From Bacillota bacterium (GTDB lineage Bacteria > Bacillota > UBA4882 > UBA8346): a stretch of DNA of 56,710 bases. Shown in pieces: positions 1 to 8,279 of the stretch (position 1 is the first letter of the stretch; every line of letters begins with the position of its first letter). The notes under the pieces are model-generated. The model was given only the letters and a program-made list of their open reading frames with translations. It had not been told where the DNA came from and made no database searches. Position numbers and translations under genes: made by a program. Location: positions 1 through 56,710 of the forward strand of contig JAEWZY010000081.1 in NCBI GenBank assembly GCA_023394955.1, in the 5' to 3' direction.

Positions 1-2
1 AC

Positions 3-1034
3 AGCATAGCTTCCCCATCCATGATTGCCTGTGTGATGAATCAAAAGTTCACAATGGGGCTGCCATTATACCGGCAAGAACAAGATTTTACAAGACAGGG
101 AATTACAATTTCCCGACAAACCATGGCTAACTGGATGATTCAAGCTTCGGATAAATGGCTTAAACTATTATATGAACGACTCAGAGAAGAACTTCTGGCC
201 AAGGATATTCTACATGCCGACGAAACTACGCTTCAAGTGTTGCATGAAGAAGGCAGAAACGCCAACACAACTTCCTACATGTGGTTATATCGCACCGGGA
301 GAGATGGGCCGCCCATTATTCTATATGATTACCAGACTACCCGGTCCGGGAAACACTCGGCGCGATTCCTAAAAGAATTTAAAGGTTACCTGCATACGGA
401 TGGATATGGTGGTTATAACGGCCTGCCCAATATTATCCCTGTAGGATGCTGGGCACACGCGCGCCGGAAATTCGACGCAGCTTTAAAAGCTTTGCCTGCA
501 TCCCAAAGAAACACCCCGACAGTGGCCGGGGAAGGGTTGGATTTTTGTAATAAACTTTTCGTGATTGAGCGGAAACTTCATGATGTTACACCGGGTGAAA
601 GGTATCAAAAACGTATTGAACACAGCCGTCCGGTGCTTGATGCCTTCAAAGACTGGTTAAAATACCAGACTCCCAGAGTTTTGCCAAAGAGCGCCTTGGG
701 GCAAGCGATCCAATATTGCCGCAACCAATGGGACAAGTTGGAAGGTTTTATGAAAGACGGCAGATTAGAAATAGATAATAACCGTAGTGAACGTTCCATC
801 AAGCCTTTTGTGATCGGCCGTAAAAATTGGTTGTTTGCCAATTCAGCTAAGGGCGCCGGCGCCAGCGCCACGATTTATAGCATTGTGGAGACGGCTAAAG
901 AAAATGGTCTAAATCCATTTAAGTATCTTAAGTTTCTTTTTGAGAAAATGCCGAATATGGATTTAGCGGATCGAGATGCTTTCGAACAAATTTTACCTTG
1001 GTCGAAGACTTTACCGGATAGTTGCAGGATTTGA
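3..1034 (+). CDS. IS66 family transposase (TnpC), N-terminally truncated by window edge
   Basis: Transposase of the IS66 family, which cuts and joins the element ends. The reading frame is open to the first bases of the window, so the N-terminal helix-turn-helix and zinc-finger part is missing. Counted from the first Met at 21, the acidic catalytic residues are D67 in HADET, D127 in HTDGYGGY and E257 in NNRSERSIKP. The GCWAHARRKF stretch between D and E is also characteristic of the family. The C-terminus ends PDSCRI just before the hairpin and terminal repeat, as expected. There is no sign of a frameshift in the visible part, so the enzyme may be intact. Confidence 0.93.
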   Translation, partial: SIASPSMIACVMNQKFTMGLPLYRQEQDFTRQGITISRQTMANWMIQASDKWLKLLYERLREELLAKDILHADETTLQVLHEEGRNANTTSYMWLYRTGRDGPPIILYDYQTTRSGKHSARFLKEFKGYLHTDGYGGYNGLPNIIPVGCWAHARRKFDAALKALPASQRNTPTVAGEGLDFCNKLFVIERKLHDVTPGERYQKRIEHSRPVLDAFKDWLKYQTPRVLPKSALGQAIQYCRNQWDKLEGFMKDGRLEIDNNRSERSIKPFVIGRKNWLFANSAKGAGASATIYSIVETAKENGLNPFKYLKFLFEKMPNMDLADRDAFEQILPWSKTLPDSCRI

Positions 1035-1071
1035 AAATCTCCCCCACCGGGTTTGACAAGGTGGGGGATTT
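1035..1071 (+). terminator. Hairpin downstream of IS66 transposase
   Basis: CCCCCACC at 1041-1048 pairs with GGTGGGGG at 1060-1067, extended by AATC/GATTT on the outside. The run of A on one side and T on the other allows it to act as a terminator in either direction. It lies between the transposase stop and the IS terminal repeat, and would also protect the element from outside transcription. Confidence 0.6.
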
Positions 1072-1076
1072 GTCGC

Positions 1077-1463
1077 TTACCAATATACGGCTACGATTAC
1101 CCGGTCGCCGTTACTTTCGACTGTCACTCCCAAGTCATCTTCACCGCTGAACTCATATTTTTGCAGCTCCTCAATCCGCTCCCGCGAAGTATTGAAGGCA
1201 AACGCAAGGGTCCACCAATCATAATCCTCCCGGTACATCACATCATAATATTTCTCCATCAATTTCTCCCATCCGCCGGGAATGTCATACCCGTCAACAT
1301 GGTAAATAAAGCAGACTCTTCTGGAGGTAGGGTCAGTCCTTCTGGAAAGAGCAGCCACTTCCGCTTTCTCTTTCTTGCCAAGCGCCTTATCTACGGCTAA
1401 GAATTCATAGGATGTGGAGCTATGGTCTGAAGTAAAACCTTTTCTGATGCTTATGATTCTCAT
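1077..1463 (-). CDS. 128-aa protein coupled to the radical SAM enzyme; possible substrate; 3' end at IS66 junction
   Basis: I cannot assign a named family. The N-terminus MRIISIRKGF is followed by a polar stretch DHSSTSYEF, then an acidic, aromatic-rich C-terminal half (EKYYDVMYREDYDWW). There is no signal peptide or membrane segment. Its ATG overlaps the radical SAM stop codon (ATGA, 1460-1463), so the two are translationally coupled and probably act together. It may be the peptide or protein modified by that enzyme, or an accessory partner; this is inference. The stop codon TAA (1077-1079) lies inside the IS66 terminal repeat and the last Trp codon spans the junction, so the native C-terminus may have been longer and lost by the insertion. 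Confidence 0.7.
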   Translation of the reverse strand: MRIISIRKGFTSDHSSTSYEFLAVDKALGKKEKAEVAALSRRTDPTSRRVCFIYHVDGYDIPGGWEKLMEKYYDVMYREDYDWWTLAFAFNTSRERIEELQKYEFSGEDDLGVTVESNGDRVIVAVYW

Positions 1464-2995
1464 TTCCAGTTACCTCCGGTTAGTTCATCATTATTTATGA
1501 TCCAAGACGGATAATCCCTTTGGTTATCCTCTTCAAGCCATTTCTCAATTTCTTCACGGGTCACATACGGAAATCCGGCGTCAGTATAACCTATCGTATC
1601 CTGTATATCAGCTATCACATCATATTCATCATCAAGATATTTACTTTCATATATAGGTTCGGGGCATCCGGGATCTGAACCGATTGCGTCCTCCGCGAAG
1701 ACTCTACACCCGCCGCAAAAGGCTTTGACCTGACATTTTCCACAATTGCCGTTTTTAAAACTCTTTTTTTCTCTGAAGCCCCTGTATTTTTTTATTACAT
1801 TACTTCGGTTCCAGATGGATTCAAAATCTTCGTGTAACAGGTTACCTGCGTAAAAAATGTCCCCTACCAACTGCGAACAAGGGTACACGGAACCATCGGG
1901 TGCCACGGATATTATCCTCTCCCCCGCCACACATCCTCTTAGTCCTGAATATAAGGCTGTCTGCGGATTCAATCTCCGTTCCAAAAAAGACAGAGCGCAA
2001 TCAATCCTGAAAAGTAGATCCGTATGCATTTCCTGCGCCGCCGTCAGCCTTTCCTCCAAAAGATCCAGATCATGCTTATCCGGCTTTTCTTGAATCCACC
2101 GTTTCACATTTTTAGGAGGCTTGTACCTAAGCAGGGTATACCGCTTAAAGCCAATATTTATGAGCATTTCTATAATTTCATCAAAATTTTGGACAGCAGA
2201 CTTTGTCATGATTAAATTGGCGCCGGTAATTATATTGCGTTCATCCAACTGTGTTAGCAATACCTTCAGCTTTTCAACTGCATGTTTGCCTTTGTTTGAA
2301 AATTCATCGGTCCTTATTCCGATTTGAAGGGTTTTTATATGTTTAGCCAAGGCACCTAGCCGGTTCCGCTCAATTTCATATTTCCCAGTTGTAACATGAA
2401 CAGTCAAACCTTTTTCCGATGCACTACTGACGATGCTCTCCAAGTCATCTCGGGCAAAAGGTTCGCCACCCCCGATGGCAAGCTGGAAAACGCCACTATC
2501 CGCTATTTTATCAACCAGCTTAAGTGCGTTTTGAGTATCAAGCTCGCCCGCAAATAATTTTTTGTGGCGTTCAATATAACAATCGGGACAAGTTTTATCA
2601 CATTTAAAAGTCACTGCCCAATGGATCGTTTCCGGAACGCTCAAATATTCATACATCGGCCACTTAAGCTTTATAGGGCTTCTTGCTTCAAGCATCTTCC
2701 GATAATCGTCAGACAGAGCCCCATTTGGCATTGCCTTGATAATACCCATAGCTTTAAGCTCCGATAATACATTTTTTATTCTCTCTATATTAATTCTTCT
2801 CTCCTTATAGGATATTGGCAAAGTCAACAAAGTCTTTATATCAATAACTTCGATATCTTTAATCATAGAAATAACGGTAAAAGCTTCCCGGTCAACCTCA
2901 ATAACATCACCGGTATCTTTGTTGAAAAGAATACCGCCAAAATGTTCTTTTCGTAGAATGACTCTGTTTGAAAGCTTTAGTAGATTAGATTTCAT
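1460..2995 (-). CDS. Radical SAM/SPASM enzyme with N-terminal PqqD/RRE-like domain
   Basis: Three regions are visible in 511 aa. Residues 1-85 resemble a PqqD-type RiPP recognition element (a beta-rich start, GGILFNKDTGD, then a helical part). A radical SAM core follows, with the iron-sulfur motif CDKTCPDC (C132, C136, C139) and the SAM-binding GGGEP at 175-179. The C-terminal SPASM-type cysteine cluster contains CGKCQVKAFCGGC. Enzymes of this build modify ribosomal peptides or proteins by radical chemistry (for example thioether, C-C or epimerisation). It lies only 14 nt after jetD on the same strand and overlaps the next gene, so it is in the Wadjet transcription unit. The ribosome binding site is weak (AGAGAAC). 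Substrate and reaction are unknown. Confidence 0.88.
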   Translation of the reverse strand: MKSNLLKLSNRVILRKEHFGGILFNKDTGDVIEVDREAFTVISMIKDIEVIDIKTLLTLPISYKERRINIERIKNVLSELKAMGIIKAMPNGALSDDYRKMLEARSPIKLKWPMYEYLSVPETIHWAVTFKCDKTCPDCYIERHKKLFAGELDTQNALKLVDKIADSGVFQLAIGGGEPFARDDLESIVSSASEKGLTVHVTTGKYEIERNRLGALAKHIKTLQIGIRTDEFSNKGKHAVEKLKVLLTQLDERNIITGANLIMTKSAVQNFDEIIEMLINIGFKRYTLLRYKPPKNVKRWIQEKPDKHDLDLLEERLTAAQEMHTDLLFRIDCALSFLERRLNPQTALYSGLRGCVAGERIISVAPDGSVYPCSQLVGDIFYAGNLLHEDFESIWNRSNVIKKYRGFREKKSFKNGNCGKCQVKAFCGGCRVFAEDAIGSDPGCPEPIYESKYLDDEYDVIADIQDTIGYTDAGFPYVTREEIEKWLEEDNQRDYPSWIINNDELTGGNWK

Positions 2996-3009
2996 ATTCT
3001 TGTTCTCTA

Positions 3010-4227
3010 TTAATTGAATAGTAACGCTTCTTGTTCAAGAGTTCTGCCATAATTAAGCATTTCTCGAATTAAAGGATGGAATTCCTGCAAAGCATGGTCT
3101 TGAAGGTGATTGGTAAGATTTTCTCGTTGATTACTCGATTCAAAAAATTCGGCATGGTTTAAATTTGCCAAATAAGTTTCTACATCCATCTTATAAGGAG
3201 TCAAGTCCGGATAGATTTTCTCCTTGATATGCTTAAAAATTCTCAACCCCCCGAAGTCCAAGTCCCCCCAATGTGAGTATATTATTCTTTTACCATTTTC
3301 AAGTGCAAAGTCTCGAATCTTTTGAAGGAAAATCCGTTTTTGAGGACTATAAAACCCACTAGAGAAAACCAATAAGGTTTCTCCCTTTGTTTTTTCACAT
3401 TCCACTCTATAATTCGCCAAATTTTCAATGGAAAGAAGCCTGTTAAAACCCAATTCCATTATTTCTGCTTCAATCAGTGTCTTTGAATCAAGTCCGACTC
3501 CATGAGGAAATGAAGCTAAATTGATAACATTTTGGCGGACCTTAATGACCAATGATCCACTCAAATGTAGGTCCGCAGTACTCTTTTCAATGCCAAATTC
3601 AGTTAAAACTTCCTCAATACTTGCGTCTTTATCCATAGGGAAATATTTTTTAATCACTCCTACAAGCCTAGCTCTGACTTGACCTTCAAAAATTTTACTT
3701 TTCCCCAAATATTTCTTACTGAATACCCGTTCCAAAATTTCATTACCCCCATTATCGGATAAACCGTCGAAAGATAAAAATAGATTTTTCCGTTTCTTTT
3801 TATCCTCAAGAGAAGCTGGAATAGCCTTTTTTTGTTCTACCTGATCAATTAGGTCCTGGAAATAGTTTTTCATCCAAGGATCATTTACCTTGTTACGATG
3901 AAAAACCAACTCGTTAATAAAATCCGTAAGTATATCCTCCTTAGGCTTGATTCCTGCCAGCTTACGGAACTCCGGAATATTATCCAAACGAAACTGAATC
4001 CTCGAAAGAATAATATTACGTTGCTTCCACTCCAGCCTTACCAGGCCTCTCTCCTTAAGAAGTAACGCTGCTTGATTAAATTCAAGTCGATAGGTGAAAT
4101 CGTCATCATCATTGTAACGAGCATCATTTTCCAGGTTTACTGACATAGCTCCTTCCAAAATCCCCTCTTTAAAACGCATGCTGCCTTCGTATCGTTCAAC
4201 CAGGATTTTCAAAATGTATTTCTCCAT
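3010..4227 (-). CDS. jetD: Wadjet defence protein JetD, TOPRIM nuclease subunit
   Basis: JetD is the DNA-cleaving subunit of Wadjet, an SMC-like complex that extrudes loops and cleaves small circular DNA. The C-terminal half has TOPRIM features: the glutamate in SIENLANY and the acidic motif in HWGDLDFGGLRIF. The N-terminal half is a helical DUF3322-like region. It is the last of the four jet genes, 39 nt after jetC. I prefer the ATG at 4227 over the GTG at 4242 because AGGGGGTGA precedes it, although the spacing (about 11 nt) is long. The next gene, a radical SAM enzyme, follows after 14 nt. Confidence 0.9.
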   Translation of the reverse strand: MEKYILKILVERYEGSMRFKEGILEGAMSVNLENDARYNDDDDFTYRLEFNQAALLLKERGLVRLEWKQRNIILSRIQFRLDNIPEFRKLAGIKPKEDILTDFINELVFHRNKVNDPWMKNYFQDLIDQVEQKKAIPASLEDKKKRKNLFLSFDGLSDNGGNEILERVFSKKYLGKSKIFEGQVRARLVGVIKKYFPMDKDASIEEVLTEFGIEKSTADLHLSGSLVIKVRQNVINLASFPHGVGLDSKTLIEAEIMELGFNRLLSIENLANYRVECEKTKGETLLVFSSGFYSPQKRIFLQKIRDFALENGKRIIYSHWGDLDFGGLRIFKHIKEKIYPDLTPYKMDVETYLANLNHAEFFESSNQRENLTNHLQDHALQEFHPLIREMLNYGRTLEQEALLFN

Positions 4228-4266
4228 GCTCGTGACAATCACCCCCTAAAGTAACATAAGTAACTT

Positions 4267-7200
4267 TTAGCCATACATTGCTATCGCTTCTTCTTTTGTA
4301 AATGGCGTAATATTAATGCTCTTTTTATCAATATTTTTGAAATGCAACACATTATCCACTTCGGGACAGATTAGGGCAGTCTTATCATCCGGCGCAGCCA
4401 TAATGATTTGAAAGCCCAGGTCTTTCATCAAATCAATTGTAGCCTCAATATTATCTTCCCCCATTTTGTTAAAGGCTTCGTCAAAGATGATAAGTCTGAT
4501 GTTGCTATTTTTTTGGTTTTTCTTTCTGTCTCCAACCTGATAAAGCTGGGCGAAAGAAGCTAAAACTGCAATATAGAAAGGATTTTGGGTTTCTCCACCC
4601 GAGTTCTTGGTCATGGTTTTGGATAATGAGGAAGTAACTGTTCCCGTATGCACTTTCATTTCAAAATCAAGATAAGTCCTGTAATCGGTATATTTTTTAA
4701 TGTTTTGCTCTAATACTTTCCTATCCTCCGGATTGGACAAACCGGTATCGATGATTTTAGCAAAGAGTTCTTCAATTACTTCTGCATAATCGGATTCAAA
4801 ACTGTCTTTAAAAAGAGAATCCTGATTTAACAATCTTTCATCTGTAAGCATATCATAAAATCGTCTGATAACGGGGTCTTTGGATGAAGATACATAAAAT
4901 TCATACCTATCTTTGCCGAAGTTGGAGTTTTTAATGGCGCGAGTTAAATCCCTTATCTGCAATTCGGTATTTTGAATATTGTTCTTCATTTTACAGATGA
5001 AATCTTCTCGAAACTGTTTAAAGGTTTTTGCCTTTTGGATTGCGATTTTTTCTTGGTACTTGACGATTTCCGTGGATTTAAGCTGGTCGAGCGTATCAAA
5101 ATACTCGTCATTATTCTCCACCCTGGCGTCCCAATAAAGACTGAAGGCTTCAAGAAAAACCTTTCGCCGTTTAACCAATCTTTCAAAGGCTAAGTCGAGT
5201 TCTTCCTTCAATTTTACATTAATCTGCCTATACCTGTTCTTGATGGTTTCAGGACTACCCCGTTTTTCCATTTCTTCTTTGAACCGCGGCTGCCCCACGG
5301 AAAAAACCCATTCCTCCCCAAAATCCGTAATCAACTTAGTCTGGCGATTGGCTTTATCTGCTTCCTCTAAGGGAAGGCCCTGGGAAATTTGATTCATCCT
5401 TCCAGTTTTATCACCCACAAGAGAAATGGCCGTCTTCTCTTTCTCTTTAACATTATCTTCCTCTTCACGCAAATTCCTTAATTCTTCCCTTAGGGAAGCA
5501 AGATAAGTGTTTTCCTCTAGTTTACCGATGTTAACAATTACTTGCGCAAATTGTTCTTCCAAGGAGGGAATAAGCATGCTATTATTACGTTTACTGATAA
5601 GAAGACCGATCTCATCCTGTTCGAAAACATTTAATCCCCTATATTTTTTAACGACAGAATGCAATGTTTCGAGTTGTTCCAGTTCCACCTTTAATTCATT
5701 GATGCGTATTTTATTACGTTCAATCGTATGGGCAATAGCCTGTTGACCAATATACTGGTTGTCACAATGTCTTGGGTTAAGTCGACTATAGGCAAACCCC
5801 TTGTAAAGCATACAATCACTCGTAATTGCCACTCGATTTTGATTCATTTCCTCTACATCGTTACATTTAATGACATTTCCCAGAATAAAATCCACAAATA
5901 AACGAGCGTAAGGGTTGTCCGTTGTAATTTCCCTCGCCAGAGAATTGGGATTGGCGGTGATTTTTTGCATTGAGAGCTTTGCGGTCTCCACGACATAAAT
6001 CCCAAAAAACTTATTGGGCATTTCTCTATATATTTTCACGGCATCTAAACAGTATTCAGGTTCCACAATTAGACTGAACTTTTGTTTAAAATAGCCCTCA
6101 ATTGCCCGTGTCCATGATTTATCGTTAATATCCAACAGGTCGGCAAGAATATGCACTTGCACTTCTTTACCATATTTCAAAGCTAATTTACGGGAGATAG
6201 TCTCTTTGACTTCCACTAACTCATCGGGATAATTCTTAATACCTCTTTCGAGTTGCCTTGTCTGTTCAATTAACCGAGTTTCTTCTTGCTTCAGGTCACG
6301 TTCCTCATTGATAAATCTGTTATCAAAATCTCTAAAGTATTCCTGCGCTGAGAGTAGCTTGGTTCGTAACTCCATAAAACCTTCTTTATCCAAAGTTAAG
6401 GACTTGAAATTTACCAACCCCTCTTCAATAGCGGAACAGTTCTCTACCTCTTCTCTCCCGGTCTTTTTCCATTCTTCCAAAAGGCCATACCAGCGAAAGT
6501 AGGATAGGGCCTTATTGTTGTACTCCTCACGCTGTGTCCTGAGTAGTTCAAGTTTTTCTTCCAGGTTCTTTTTCTGTTCTTTGAGCTCTTCTTCCTGGCG
6601 GGATTCAGAGAAAATTTTACGGTTGAGCTCGTTCTTTTCTTCTTCGATATTTTTTAGACGTTCAGCTAAAGTGGATTTTTGTTCGTTTAGAGCCTCTATC
6701 TCAGCCTGCAGGGTTTGGGATTCATTCTTTAATAGGGAGATTTTTTGGGATAAGCTTTCTATATCTGCCTGTCCTAGTAAGAAATTATTCAGCGTTTCCT
6801 GGTCTTTTAGAGTCCGCCATCCGACAAATAGCGTTTTGATCTGTTCCAAGTGTTCAATTTTATGTTTAGTACGGGTAAGCTCATCTTCCAGTTTTTTATA
6901 GGAACGGATAGTTTCCTGCATTTCCTCTATATCTATGATATCCTCCTCACAAACAAACTTTAAAATAAAGTCTTTGATATTTTCTGTAATTTTCAAGGCA
7001 ATTGCCTTTTTAAACAGACCAAAGAAGGAATGTCCAAACTTGCCCAAATGTCTTTGAACCAGCGCCTCACGGAAGGCTTCATCCAGATAAGGGACAAAAT
7101 TGTCGCTTTCCCCTTTATAAAATTTACGGAGTTGGGAAATAGTCATTGGAGTTTTCCGGTCTTCATTTAAGAATTGGTGGTCCGGTAAAGGGGCATTCAG

Positions 7201-7590
7201 GAAAAAGAAAAGATGATCTTGATGTTTAGAAATGTCCACATCAAAAACAACACCTAGACAAAACCGTTTACCTTTGTTTTCATCCAGAAATTCAGCCACG
7301 ATAAAACTGGAAAAACTGTGTTTGTTCCGTAGATATCCTTTGGTATCATCGTTTTGCTCATACATCCCGCACAGATACTCAATAAGTTTCCTGTCGGATT
7401 TTTCACTGGCTGCTTGATTAAAATAGTTTCCTGGCGGATTTCCCAATAATAAAAATTGCAAAGCATCAATCACTGTAGATTTCCCTGCCCCTGTTCCACC
7501 CACAAAAAAATTTATTTCGGCATGGAAATCTATAGTTTCAAATTCGATATAGTTCCAATTAATCAGGTGCAATTTCGTTAGTGTCTTCAT
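4267..7590 (-). CDS. jetC: Wadjet defence protein JetC, SMC/MukB-like ATPase
   Basis: JetC is the SMC-like motor ATPase of the Wadjet complex. At 1107 aa it has a Walker A motif GGTGAGKS (residues 31-38) in an N-terminal head half, long heptad-rich coiled coils (about 230-350 and 620-740) with a hinge-like middle, and a C-terminal head half with the ABC signature NSGGETQ (about 996) and Walker B IIFDEAF (about 1034-1040). Two such heads dimerise around ATP. The ATG overlaps the jetB stop codon (ATGA), giving translational coupling. The length and single-polypeptide layout match Wadjet JetC rather than chromosomal SMC or SbcC. Confidence 0.95.
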   Translation of the reverse strand: MKTLTKLHLINWNYIEFETIDFHAEINFFVGGTGAGKSTVIDALQFLLLGNPPGNYFNQAASEKSDRKLIEYLCGMYEQNDDTKGYLRNKHSFSSFIVAEFLDENKGKRFCLGVVFDVDISKHQDHLFFFLNAPLPDHQFLNEDRKTPMTISQLRKFYKGESDNFVPYLDEAFREALVQRHLGKFGHSFFGLFKKAIALKITENIKDFILKFVCEEDIIDIEEMQETIRSYKKLEDELTRTKHKIEHLEQIKTLFVGWRTLKDQETLNNFLLGQADIESLSQKISLLKNESQTLQAEIEALNEQKSTLAERLKNIEEEKNELNRKIFSESRQEEELKEQKKNLEEKLELLRTQREEYNNKALSYFRWYGLLEEWKKTGREEVENCSAIEEGLVNFKSLTLDKEGFMELRTKLLSAQEYFRDFDNRFINEERDLKQEETRLIEQTRQLERGIKNYPDELVEVKETISRKLALKYGKEVQVHILADLLDINDKSWTRAIEGYFKQKFSLIVEPEYCLDAVKIYREMPNKFFGIYVVETAKLSMQKITANPNSLAREITTDNPYARLFVDFILGNVIKCNDVEEMNQNRVAITSDCMLYKGFAYSRLNPRHCDNQYIGQQAIAHTIERNKIRINELKVELEQLETLHSVVKKYRGLNVFEQDEIGLLISKRNNSMLIPSLEEQFAQVIVNIGKLEENTYLASLREELRNLREEEDNVKEKEKTAISLVGDKTGRMNQISQGLPLEEADKANRQTKLITDFGEEWVFSVGQPRFKEEMEKRGSPETIKNRYRQINVKLKEELDLAFERLVKRRKVFLEAFSLYWDARVENNDEYFDTLDQLKSTEIVKYQEKIAIQKAKTFKQFREDFICKMKNNIQNTELQIRDLTRAIKNSNFGKDRYEFYVSSSKDPVIRRFYDMLTDERLLNQDSLFKDSFESDYAEVIEELFAKIIDTGLSNPEDRKVLEQNIKKYTDYRTYLDFEMKVHTGTVTSSLSKTMTKNSGGETQNPFYIAVLASFAQLYQVGDRKKNQKNSNIRLIIFDEAFNKMGEDNIEATIDLMKDLGFQIIMAAPDDKTALICPEVDNVLHFKNIDKKSINITPFTKEEAIAMYG

Positions 7591-8279
7591 AATTGGCCAC
7601 CTTCTCTTTTGATCTTAAACTCTTCTGCATCCTCAATGGTGAAATCGTCATCTTCACTATCGACGCTCAAATTTTTGGTATAAGTACTTACCTCCTGGAA
7701 TTCTTTAAGTAAACCTTCCAGTACATCATTACCGATTAAATGAAGCATTGAGGGATAAATTACGATAACAGTGTCATTATTATCGTAATCCCCGCTTCCC
7801 TTATCAATCAACATAAATCGCTTAAGCCTTTTCATACTGTTTTTAATTTCGCCCTTGTTGGGCGTTCCATTGATTAATTGTAAAGCTTCCCCTTTGGCTA
7901 AGAACTCTTGGATAGTGATTTTAACCACTTTACTCAACGAGGCGCTGGACCTTTTTTCCTCAAAGATTAGTCTCAAAATTAAAAAATACGTGGTGGTTAC
8001 TTTATCAAATTTTGCCGAAGTACTCATTACTTCATTACGGACAAAGTATACTCCATTTATTGGATCTTCATAAAGCTTCCAGCCTGCTGTCGCCAAAAAC
8101 TGTTCACAAATACTGGAATTGCGTTCTAAAAACTTATATTTGGAGTTAAATTCCATCGTTCCCCGTAGGGAGTTATATTCCTTTTCCAGAATAAAAGTCT
8201 GGTTTATCAGGGTATTGATGACCGTCCGAAATTCTTCCTGCTCCTTATCGGACAAGTTTTTCCATTCACTCCACTCCAT
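7587..8279 (-). CDS. jetB: Wadjet defence protein JetB (DUF4194, MukE-like)
   Basis: JetB is the MukE-like (KITE) winged-helix subunit that binds the kleisin JetA and the SMC JetC. The 230-aa sequence has the usual DUF4194 pattern: an N-terminal helical stretch, a central segment around ATAGWKLYEDPINGVYFVRN and a winged-helix part, ending in an acidic tail. Its ATG shares a base with the jetA stop (TAATG) and its stop overlaps the jetC start, so expression is tightly coupled and subunit ratios are probably fixed by translation. Confidence 0.92.
   Translation of the reverse strand: MEWSEWKNLSDKEQEEFRTVINTLINQTFILEKEYNSLRGTMEFNSKYKFLERNSSICEQFLATAGWKLYEDPINGVYFVRNEVMSTSAKFDKVTTTYFLILRLIFEEKRSSASLSKVVKITIQEFLAKGEALQLINGTPNKGEIKNSMKRLKRFMLIDKGSGDYDNNDTVIVIYPSMLHLIGNDVLEGLLKEFQEVSTYTKNLSVDSEDDDFTIEDAEEFKIKREGGQL

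Larger units (their letters stand above)
1..1080 (+). mobile_element. IS66-family insertion sequence, right-hand part (cut by window start)
   Basis: Only the right part of the element is in the window. It holds the C-terminal two thirds of an IS66 transposase followed by a short GC hairpin. The last bases, 1071-1080, read on the minus strand as GTAAGCGACA, matching the GTAAGCG-type terminal repeat typical of IS66 elements, so the element most likely ends at 1080. The left end, accessory orfs and 8-bp target duplication cannot be seen. The neighbouring minus-strand gene runs directly into this end. Confidence 0.85.

Noticed and set aside
1053..1400. 115-aa plus-strand frame after the IS66 hairpin
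   Set aside because: It is antisense to the 128-aa gene and begins within the IS end; composition is not protein-like.
6515..6901. 128-aa Ser-rich plus-strand frame inside jetC
   Set aside because: It is the antisense of Glu/Lys-rich coiled-coil codons of JetC; no ribosome binding site.
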